Below, one piece after another: positions 1-7,174 of a stretch of 25,458 nucleotides of DNA. The notes beneath the pieces are model-generated. The model saw only the letters and a program-made list of their open reading frames with translations, was not told the origin of the DNA and did not search any database. Source of the DNA: Chrysochromulina tobinii (Eukaryota > Haptophyta > Prymnesiales > Chrysochromulinaceae); assembly GCA_001275005.1 (NCBI GenBank), contig JWZX01003261.1, positions 1 through 25,458 of the forward strand, read 5' to 3'. Positions within the stretch are counted from its first letter, which is position 1. Each line of letters starts with the position of its first letter. The position numbers were made by a program, and so were the translations under genes.

Positions 1-885
1 GGCACGCGTCTGCCAGATGGCGATGCCCCCGGTCCAGTCATAGGCGTCCATGCGATCGACCACCTCCTTGACCGTGAACGCGGTGCCGCGGTCGGTAGAG
101 AAGACGCCGGTGCCGTCGGGCCACACGTCATCGTTGCAGCTGTCTGCGTCCCATTCACTCGGCCTGAGCGGCGGTGTGGAGACGTTCATCACGGACGAGT
201 TGAACCGACCGCCCTCGTCGTACACGCAGTAGGCGTCCGAGTTGCCCAAGAAGCCCGGCCACAGCACCGTATTGCCCCACTCCCACAACTCGTGCTGCCG
301 CCGAATGTCCACAAACCGGTCTTGGTTATTGGGGTCGAACTTACCCTCGAGGAAGGTGTCGACGAACTGCTTGTCCAGCAGGTACTCTGCGGGCAGCCGC
401 AGCGTCTCAGACAGGTTCTGGAACATGAGCACAAACAGCAGGTACAGCGTCGTCTGCACCGCCATCGTGTTGAGAAACCATGAGAACAGGGATAGTGCGC
501 GCCTCGGAAAGTTTGCGATCGTGAGGGGTGTTGTCGCTGGCTTCACGTGTTCTGACTTAGCTTTGGCCAGCAGCTTGTTCAGATCCGCCATGGAGATTGC
601 GTGAGTCGCCACGCCATCCTCCTCAGGTGAGCACACCTTGACGATCGCAAAAAAGTCTTCGGGTTTGTACCTGATGTTGAGCATTTTCAGCGCACGCCGG
701 AACTCCTGCTCAGATAGCGTGCCATCGCCGTCTTCGTCCCAGATGTTGAAGAGCTGATTCAGCCGTGGCCTTTCTTTCACGAGGCTCGCGATCAAATCTT
801 CGCTCACGATCTTTCTGACCGCGCCGGAGGCTTTTTTGGCCTCCTGGCGACGGTGCGCCGCAAGGATTGCCTGGTACGCTGCCAT
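1..885 (-). CDS. Polycystin-like cation channel with N-terminal EF-hand (3' part beyond window)
   Basis: This frame is open from an ATG at 885 to the window edge, giving 295 codons without a stop. Residues 48-61 form a canonical EF-hand loop (DEDGDGTLSEQE) with flanking helices, and a weaker second helix-loop-helix follows around 78-108. A hydrophobic stretch at about 132-158 (LFSWFLNTMAVQTTLYLLFV) fits transmembrane helix S1 of the polycystin/PKD family. It is followed by the start of the large extracellular polycystin domain (FVDTFLEGKF, HELWEWGNTVLWPGFLG). The pore helices would lie beyond base 1. Known polycystins are Ca2+-permeable channels of cilia, ER or plasma membrane. The EF-hand lies before S1 here, whereas animal PKD2 carries its EF-hand in the C-terminal tail. 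The frame stays open upstream of the ATG to a TGA at 1003-1005 and reads as a basic helix, so an upstream exon is possible. The family call is from motif recognition, not alignment. Confidence 0.72.
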   Translation of the reverse strand, partial: MAAYQAILAAHRRQEAKKASGAVRKIVSEDLIASLVKERPRLNQLFNIWDEDGDGTLSEQEFRRALKMLNIRYKPEDFFAIVKVCSPEEDGVATHAISMADLNKLLAKAKSEHVKPATTPLTIANFPRRALSLFSWFLNTMAVQTTLYLLFVLMFQNLSETLRLPAEYLLDKQFVDTFLEGKFDPNNQDRFVDIRRQHELWEWGNTVLWPGFLGNSDAYCVYDEGGRFNSSVMNVSTPPLRPSEWDADSCNDDVWPDGTGVFSTDRGTAFTVKEVVDRMDAYDWTGGIAIWQTRA

Positions 886-1625
886 CGCGCGCGCTAGTCC
901 ACGCCTGAATTCAAGACTCGTGGCGCCCCTGGCGGACCTTGACGCACGCCTTGCATTTTTCCGGAGAGCTTGCAGCGCATCTTTTTGGGGTAAATTGCAG
1001 ATTCATTTCTGCATAATTAATGACAGAAATACAACCTTTTTTCCAATCCATCCGTCCGTAGCTAACTTGCTCGGGAAGCTCAGACCGTCAGACGTGGTTC
1101 TGAGAATGTCTGTGAGTGAGTGAGTTATTGAGACGCAGACACACCGATCACCGTCTTGATCACCGTGTAACCGTGTTATACAATACGGGGTACAAGCCGA
1201 GATATCTACTCAGGCTCACTCACTAGGATATCCCAAGGCAGCACATGCGGCAAGTTGGCCGTGGCCTCCCCTGCCATACTGCCGTACGTCACATGTAAAC
1301 GCGCACCGCGCGGCCCTTGCATATTTTCGGTTGGGTTCTCGTCTGTTACTTTCGCGTTTCGTAAGATTTAACTTGAAGTTTAAAACTTGAAACTTCACAC
1401 ACACAGATAGACACCCCATCCCCAGCGACCAGGTCCGAGGCGGCATCTCACATGTTCTCCACGAGCGCGCCTTCCGCCCCCTCTCTGCCCAAACACTCGA
1501 CACAGCCGAATCTCCTCCCATGCGAGTTGCCTCCCGCCCTCGAAACGATCGCTGCCACATCCTTGTGCTCAGACAGAGAACGGAGGCCTGCATGCGGCTC
1601 ATTGAGATAAGTCACGCAGTGATGG
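886..1625. other. Intergenic region between two minus-strand genes
   Basis: This stretch lies upstream of the polycystin-like gene and downstream of the Pro-rich membrane protein. The 886-1002 part may still be coding or may be an upstream exon. An AT-richer patch (about 1000-1060) stands out against the GC-rich background. GTGAGTGAG at 1112-1120 is matched in inverted orientation by CTCACTCAC at 1215-1223. The second arm is flanked by GATATC at 1201 and again near 1227. A 128-codon minus frame at 1216-1602 has no recognisable domain and looks like chance. No RNA gene was seen. Confidence 0.5.
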
Positions 1626-3375
1626 TCAGTCCGTGAGGATCACATCTCCCGAGCGCACGCCCCCGCTCGTGTCAACAAGGGGACGTGCACTCGGCCTGAG
1701 GTACTCCCTTGCGATGGACTCGGCGATTGAGTCGGCTATCTGTTCTCTCGGCTGTCTCGGCAGCACCTCCACCGACTCAACGTCGTTGCCGCTCCGCCCG
1801 GCAGCACCCCCCTCGGCTGAGATGGCACTCGACTCAGCTTCGAGTCGAATCTCAGTCATCAGCCTCGCCACCTGTGCGGCCATCGAACCCTTGCTGACAA
1901 TGCCCATCGCCTCGTTGGCAGCAGCTACCGCCTTCGCGACGGGTAGCCCTTCTTCGAGCCCGAGCTCCGACGCGATGAACGCGATCTTCTCTGACATCGT
2001 CTTCGGTTCGAGTTGTAGGAAGCCTGGCCTCTTGAAGCCATGCATGGTTGTCTCCCCGAGCTCCTGCCCGAATTCCTTCGCAGCCGCTCTGGTCGGGCGG
2101 CGGGGGCGGGGGCGAAGCATGGGCACGGGCGCACGGGCGCACCAGCACGCGCACACCAGCACGAGGGAGAGAACCAGCGCGGAGGCACCAGCACTAGCGA
2201 CGACGACGAAGGCAGCACCAGCACCAGCACCGTCACCTGTGAGCGCAGAGAGGCCGTTCGCATAGGACGGCGGGTGCGAAGGCGGGTGCGAAGGCGGTGC
2301 TGGCGGTGGCGGTGATGGCAAGGGCGGTGGCGGCGACGGCGATGGCTCGGGAGGACGCGGGCTTGGCGGCGGAGGCGGCGATGGCTCTGGCGAGGGAGGT
2401 GGCCGGCAACGGGCGCGGCGGAAGCGGCGGCGGGCGAGGTGGGGGCGGCGGAGCCTGTGGTGCGCCCGCCGGGACCGTAGGTGGAAAGCGCGGTGGAGGC
2501 GGCGAGGGCGGGGGCGGTGGGTACGGCCACGGAGGCGGCGCCACCGGGGGCGGTGGCACTGGTGGTGGCGGCCATGGCTGCGCGCTTGGTGGAGAGAGCA
2601 TCGCTGTGCAGCAGGAGAAGCCGCTGCATCCCAACAGGCCGAAGCCGCAGGCCGCTCCGTCCGAGGCTTGGCCGAGCCTGCAGCAGGCGCCCTGCACGCC
2701 ACACAATCTTGGGCAACGTGGGGATCCGCAGCTTGTCCAGCAGTGGATCCCCACGTTCAGCACGGTTTGCATCGGTGGCGGGTGAGGCGCGGGCGGAGAC
2801 GGTCGAGGCGAGGGCGGATGAGGCGGTCGACTTGGCGGCGAGGGCGGCGGCGGCGGTGACGGCGAGGGCGGCGATGGGTGCGGCGGATGTGGGTGCGGCG
2901 GCCGCGGCGAGGGCCGATGCGGGTGAGGCGGAGGCGGATGCGGGTGCGGCGGCCGCGGCGGAGGCGGGTGAGGCGCGGGCGGAGACGGTGGCGCGTGCGG
3001 TGGCTGCGGTGGCTTCTGTGGCGGAGTCGGGTGCGGCGGCCGGTGGGGCGTCTGCAGCGGTGGAGGGTGAGGCACAGGCGGATGAGGCGCGGGAGGCGAT
3101 CGCGGCATCGGTGGGATCGGGGGAGGTTCCGGCGTGGGCGGCGGTCGCGGAGGCGAGGGCGGCGGGTGGTGCGGCGGCCGCGGATGTGGTGGAGGCGGAT
3201 GCGGCGGCCGGTGCGGGCGCGGTGATGACGGATGCGGGGGCGGCGAGAGCGGATGTGGTGGCGGCGGATGCGGGCGCGGCGAGGGCGGATGCGGTGGCGG
3301 CGGATGCGGGTGCGGCGAGGGCGGATGCGGGCGCCGCGAGGGCGGATGCGGTTGCGGCGGCGACACTGGATGCAT
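1626..3375 (-). CDS. Pro-rich surface protein with ten-Cys module, one transmembrane helix and helical tail; reading frame interrupted
   Basis: Two minus-strand frames together read as one protein. The first runs from ATG 3375 (no earlier in-frame ATG) through about 200 residues of H/P/S-rich repeats. It then has a Cys-rich module at 2603-2742 (CWTSC, CPRLCG, GACCR, ACGFG, CCTA) and more proline. Near 2400-2440 it turns Ala-rich, while the frame shifted by one base picks up the proline pattern (PPPSPEPSPPPPPSP). That second frame continues through a hydrophobic helix (AFVVVASAGASALVLSLVLV) and a cytosolic tail with a Leu/Ala-rich helical motif at about 1851-1995, ending at 1626. This suggests a type I membrane protein with an extensin-like ectodomain. 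The break may be a one-base assembly error in GC repeats, a small intron of length 3n+1, or a true lesion; I could not find a convincing GT-AG pair. No signal peptide follows ATG 3375, so an upstream exon may be missing. The function is unknown. Confidence 0.6.
2603..2742 (-). other. Ten-cysteine module, copy A
   Basis: The cysteine spacing is C-x3-C-x4-C-x3-C-x5-CC-x10-C-x6-C-x4-CC, with Trp after the first Cys and fixed words CG, GACC, ACGFG and CCTA. The same module, one residue longer in the second gap, ends the sulfotransferase at 21033-21174. I do not recognise a named family. The even cysteine count and extracellular setting suggest a disulfide-bonded domain. Confidence 0.8.
2715..2756. 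repeat. 13-bp perfect inverted repeat inside the Cys-module coding sequence
   Basis: AACGTGGGGATCC (2715-2727) and GGATCCCCACGTT (2744-2756) are exact reverse complements separated by 16 bases. The element lies where the first Cys residues of copy A are encoded. The matching part of copy B does not have it. Confidence 0.85.
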
Positions 3376-4213
3376 CGGACGAACCAAAGGGGTGACGCGC
3401 AAGGGTTGCACAGTGTGGACGTTGAAAGCGCGCGCCCGCCGTGAATCTCCGTTTCAGTTAAAAATGTAGAAAGAATTGCATGCGAGAGTGCTCGGGGCGC
3501 TTTAAACGCTTATTTCACCCTAATGATCGACAGTGCACAGCAGCAACGTGGGCCCGCGCCCGCGGGGGTCTTCTGACCCTTGTCTTCCCCATGTCAGCAC
3601 CTCAGCTCTCGCGGCGCCAATATTTGCGCGGCGCCTGCTGCATTTCGCGGTACAATGTAACTGGAGCTCTCATGACGCCTTCATCAGAATCCTTAGTTAG
3701 GGGTTCTTGAGAGAGATGCAAGCGTGACTGCCGCTGAGTGAAACACAAGTGACAAGAACGCGTCTCAAGCGCGACCGAAATTGATGAGCCCTCGAGCGCT
3801 CGAGCGAGTACTCAGTACTTGTGTTGACCGAGGGGAGCGGAGCCGTCCTTGGAGACGGTGGTGCGTCCGATCGCGGCACTAGTGAGTGTAGGGTAACGCA
3901 CGGTGAGTGTAGGGTAACGCACGGCCCGATGTCGTTTCAGTAACGTACGGTAGTGACCGGTAGGGTTTTACGGATTCAAGCAGGCACTCGACCTCTTCAG
4001 TCCAACGCCGTGCGCTCCGACCGCACGCGCATCGACGTGGTGTGGCGAGCGCGGGGGGACCGCGACGAAACTGACTGATCAGATTGTGTGAAGGGGACCG
4101 TGAACGTGTGCGGGACCGCCCACAACGGCGCTTTCGCTCAATTGGAAAGGACAAAGGGCGGTCAAGAACCTCCTCGGCGCTGCTGCCGACTTCCGAGCCC
4201 GCCGCCACATCGG
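3376..4213. other. Intergenic region with short repeats and palindromes
   Basis: This is the upstream region shared by the Pro-rich gene (minus) and the AIG2-like gene (plus). It contains a 14-bp perfect palindrome, CTCGAGCGCTCGAG (3791-3804), then GAGTACTC (3806-3813), and a 21-bp exact tandem duplication at 3882-3923. Open frames on either strand here are short and lack recognisable domains. Upstream exons of either gene could lie here but are not visible. Confidence 0.5.
3882..3923. repeat. 21-bp exact tandem duplication
   Basis: Two identical adjacent copies begin at 3882 and 3903, each reading GTGAGTGTAGGGTAACGCAC plus a final G. A third, degraded TAACG-TACGG echo follows near 3941-3950. 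The unit lies upstream of the AIG2-like gene. Confidence 0.9.
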
Positions 4214-4879
4214 ATGGTGAAGGGTGCGTTCGCGCTCTACTCGGCTCGTGCGCCGCTACAGGGCGATGGTAGCGAGGATGCTCCGTCCTACGGCCCCCGC
4301 TCCTACGCGACATTTCAGCGCAACCTCTTCGTGTTTGATGTGCTCATGGCGGAGGAGATCCTGGACGCCCTCCTCGCGGTCAATACTGGCTCCACTGCAC
4401 GGGCAGGCCTGCGCCAGTCCAAGCCAGCCACGGTGCACGGCTACGGCCGCTTCTGCCTGCGGACGGAGGATCCGTGGCTTGCGCAGCTGCCCGGTGCGTT
4501 GCCGGCTGGCCCGCGCGTGCGCATCGACGGGCACCTGATCGAGCGGCTGCAGCCGCGGGAACTGGAGGTGATCGACCTATTCATGCCGAAGCCCTTCGAG
4601 CGATTGGTGGTCACGGCGATCACAGAGAATGGGTTCGGTGGAAAGGAGGAGATCGAGGCGCTCATGTACGTCTGCCCTCAAGAGATGCAGAACATGCTCG
4701 ACACCGACCGCCCGTGGATGTACTCGGAGTTCCGCGCGAAGCACCTCAAGGCCTTCATCGAGCAGGTGATCAAGCCCTTTCGCAAGCGATACGACGACGG
4801 CGAGCTCGGCGTCGCACCTCCGAGTCCCACCAAGGAGAGTCCGACGAAGTCGAAGACGGGTTCGACGCCGGTTCATTAA
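4214..4879 (+). CDS. AIG2-like / gamma-glutamylcyclotransferase-fold protein, probably without classical activity
   Basis: The product is 221 residues from ATG 4214; the frame continues open upstream but without an ATG. The core follows the AIG2/GGCT pattern: FVFDVLM (39-45) in place of the usual FVYGTLM, a GY at 76-77, VRIDGHLIERLQPRELEVID around 102-121, then FMPKPFER (123-130) where family members read FEGxxYER. The end of the core (EALMYVCP) and the acidic, aromatic C-terminal helix (WMYSEFRAKHLKAFIEQV) resemble plant AIG2-like proteins. Family enzymes use the YGxL loop to hold the gamma-glutamyl group and a Glu as catalytic acid/base. By this alignment the loop is changed and the Glu position is Met124, so the protein may bind rather than turn over substrate. 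The C-terminus is a Lys/Ser/Pro tail. The fold assignment is fairly firm; the loss of activity is an inference. Confidence 0.72.
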   Translation: MVKGAFALYSARAPLQGDGSEDAPSYGPRSYATFQRNLFVFDVLMAEEILDALLAVNTGSTARAGLRQSKPATVHGYGRFCLRTEDPWLAQLPGALPAGPRVRIDGHLIERLQPRELEVIDLFMPKPFERLVVTAITENGFGGKEEIEALMYVCPQEMQNMLDTDRPWMYSEFRAKHLKAFIEQVIKPFRKRYDDGELGVAPPSPTKESPTKSKTGSTPVH

Positions 4880-5207
4880 GATCGTACTACAGCTGTACTC
4901 TAGGCAGTTTGCGTCGTGATGGGCCCCAACATCGCATCGTGTGTGTGTGTAGTAGTATACTTGATTCCGATCCGGACGTGATGCCTCGATAGCGTACGGA
5001 ATTACGTACGGGAGCAAGAGTGCGCAATCACCGGGGACAGCGGGCTCCGCGGGATGCGCCCCGCTGCCGTCGGTGCGTGCCGTCCGCCTCCGCCGGCCCC
5101 GCCCCGGTCCTCGCGAAAAGAATCGTCTGATCTCTAGAATCGCACTCTGGCTCGATGAAGAGTTTACTTCAACGGCCGCCAAAGATTGCCGTACGGGTTG
5201 TGGGTGG
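4880..5207. other. Convergent intergenic region
   Basis: This lies between the 3' ends of the AIG2-like and PH-domain genes. A short GT run (about 4940-4951) and a GTACGGAATTACGTACGG partial palindrome near 4993-5010 are visible. No gene was seen, and no AATAAA-type signal was recognised. Confidence 0.6.
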
Positions 5208-5681
5208 TCATGAGATTCCCTCGAGATTCCCTCGAGGAATCAGCGGTACGCCAAGCCGCGCCACCGTGACGGGACGCAGGCGACGCACATGCCGCTGCTC
5301 CGCCTTGACCCACCACGCGTCCGCTCCGCCCCATCCTTCGAGGGCAGCCTGCATCAGCTGCGAGACCGGCTCCGCTACGCGCAGCCTGGGCGCCGCCCAG
5401 GGTTGGTTCGGCGCCATCAAGGATGCCAGCCCGCCGCCGTCGGCAAGCGCGTTGGTGGTGCCGTCATGCCGGCTCGACTGTGCTATCGACCAAGGCCACT
5501 CCCCCCTGTGAATATTCACAGCGGACCAAGGCCACTCCCCCCCCGGCTCCTCAAGGTTGAGCCTCGCCAGCGACGCGACGAAGCTCGGACGTACCGGTAC
5601 CGTGGAGGAGGGCTCGGACTGAGCGTCAGGCTTGCCAATGTGCGTATGGTAGATGTCCACGTCGGCTGGAGGGCGCCGTGC

Positions 5682-5732
<51 letters not shown>

Positions 5733-6947
5733 CGGTGGGTGAAGAGCTGGCCGCATATTCACAGCGCCGCCGGTTGAAGCAGATCGGAGGCTGTCGCCCG
5801 TCGTGGCCGTCGGGATGAGGCACACTGCAGGGGGCGTGCCCGGCACAGCGCCGGGCCGGGTTTTGACGGGAAGGGAGGCACCCAGGGGCTGGGAGGAGGC
5901 ACCCGCGGGGAGCGGTACACTCGACTTGACGAAACTCGACTTGACATGGACCGAATGGAGCCTGCTCGGCACGGCGCTCGTGGAGACCGGAAGCAGAGGG
6001 TTATCGATTGGGTCGCAATGGGCGCGACCAAAGGTCGCTGAACCCGTCTGGTTGAGAGAGGGCACGGCGCCGTCGCGCCGCTGCTGAGGGCGCGAGCGCC
6101 GTGCCGAGCGCTGCTCCACATGGCGTTCGCGTGCCGAGCTCGAGTTGGGGCGTCGCGAGTCGAACGAGAGCGCCCGTAGGCGCGCCGCGTGTCGCCGGTG
6201 CCGACTCTGCTCAAGCAACCGATCAAGCGCATCCCACCACGCGAACCCCTCGTACTCGTCGCGCAAGCGCAGGCGGACCGATCGGTGAGCGTGCTGACCG
6301 TCGGCCCTCGTGACGAGCGTGAGGTCCAAGGAAGCATCCTGTGGCCGCTTCGAGTACTCAACGCCCTGTGGCTCCGCGCGCAGCCCGTCTCGAGTCACCT
6401 CGGTGATGAAGAGGTTGCTCACTAGGCACGTGCGCTCCGCATCTTCGTAGAGCCACAGCCGAGGCTCGAGCCAAAGGCGCGGCTCGCTCGTGAGCACGCA
6501 ATAGCGGCGGACGAAACCAGTCTTGAGCATGGTGTTCGCAGAGCGCCCAGTGGGTTCCCGAACGAGCACCAGTCCCGCTTTGATCTCTTTCCCAAACCTC
6601 ATGCGCGCACTCATTGAGAGATCGCCGACTGCGAGAGATAGCCCCTTCAACCCCTCCCCGGAGCTCACGCTCGTGGCCACCAGTGCCACCGATGGCTGCT
6701 CCGATACAGCTGTGGAATGACGCGGGTGGAGTTCAGCGGACAACGATGTGGACGAGCGGAGCGGCTCATCGTCGGCTTGAGTGTCTCTCACATCGAGAGA
6801 TACGAGCTCGTACCGCTCACGGATGGCGATGCACGGGCTGTCTCTCACAGTCGGCAATTGGATGGGGATGAAGGGGCTTGGCAAGGCGCGGACGGCGCGC
6901 TTCTTGATATCCGCGTCAGCAGCTTCGACGTCCCACACGTTCAGCAT
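5208..6947 (-). CDS. PH-domain protein with disordered Pro-rich C-terminal half
   Basis: The 579-residue frame starts at an ATG. Residues about 121-250 fit a pleckstrin-homology domain: a first strand (KAGLVLVREP), FVRRYCVLTS, LWLYEDAERT, a mid-domain DLTLVTR strand, VRLRLRDEYE, and the closing amphipathic helix containing the characteristic Trp (FAWWDALDRLLEQ). PH domains bind phosphoinositides or proteins and usually place their host at membranes. The rest looks disordered: an Arg/Ser-rich linker (250-330), a run of 17 prolines at 407-423 from a GGC trinucleotide repeat, and a C-terminal region with a duplicated GEWPWS segment (471-488). Two internal duplications are visible in the protein: EPRLWL twice at 155-166, inside the PH domain, and GEWPWS twice. 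The last codons lie in an 11-bp tandem duplication that supplies the present stop. The gene is divergent from the NMNAT gene. Confidence 0.65.
5212..5233. repeat. 11-bp exact tandem duplication at the stop of the PH-domain gene
   Basis: GAGATTCCCTC occurs twice head to tail (5212-5222 and 5223-5233) and covers the last codons of the minus-strand gene that ends at 5208. Confidence 0.9.
5488..5542. repeat. 36-bp period direct repeat around a 16-bp palindrome, in the PH-domain gene
   Basis: GACCAAGGCCACTCCCCCC starts at 5488 and again at 5524. Between the copies lies the perfect palindrome CTGTGAATATTCACAG (5506-5521). The repeat encodes the duplicated GEWPWS segment. Confidence 0.9.
5683..5730. 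repeat. (GGC)16 trinucleotide repeat coding for proline on the minus strand
   Basis: Sixteen uninterrupted GGC units read as CCG-type codons in frame in the minus-strand PH-domain gene. The tract adds most of its 17-proline run and is likely variable in length between strains. Confidence 0.9.
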
Positions 6948-7174
6948 CGAACACTTTCACGAGGCTTCCACATTCGTCGCCACAAAAAGACAGACTTCGA
7001 CATCGCAATCTCGTTCCGCACAGTTTCCGCACTAGGTGCTAAAGATAGAGAGATTCAGGGGTCCACGATGCGATAAGACGTGGAGAAGAGAAAAGTGCAT
7101 GACTTGACTTGACTTGACTTGTCTTGAAAGGCAGGAGAGGCTCGCTCGGAAAGTGGAGGCTCGGAAGTGCTCTC
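6948..7174. promoter_or_regulatory. Divergent upstream region with (GACTT)4
   Basis: This 227-bp gap separates the start codons of the PH-domain gene (minus) and the NMNAT gene (plus), so it should hold both promoters. Four exact GACTT units occupy 7101-7120, 55 bp before the NMNAT ATG. No TATA box was identified. The regulatory role is inferred from position only. Confidence 0.5.
7101..7120. repeat. (GACTT)4 pentanucleotide repeat
   Basis: Four perfect GACTT copies are followed by a degenerate GTCTT. The same pentanucleotide, in one or both orientations, recurs at 11970-12023 and 19131-19145. Confidence 0.9.

Noticed and set aside
1216-1602. Minus-strand frame of 128 codons
   Set aside because: Arg/Cys-rich mixture without domain, signal or repeat; it appears to be a chance frame in an intergenic stretch.
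2297-3395. Long Ala/Gly/Arg-rich plus-strand frames, including one of about 300 codons
   Set aside because: They are the antisense of the Pro-rich minus-strand repeat; GC-rich triplet repeats stay open in all frames. The minus strand has the structured Cys module.
3882-3923. TAGGGTA words in a tandem repeat, possibly an internal telomere tract
   Set aside because: The unit is 21 bp with only two copies and does not follow TTAGGG or TTTAGGG.
5289-5777. Plus-strand frame ending in a long poly-Arg run
   Set aside because: It is antisense to the PH-domain gene; the Arg run is the GGC trinucleotide repeat read in another frame.
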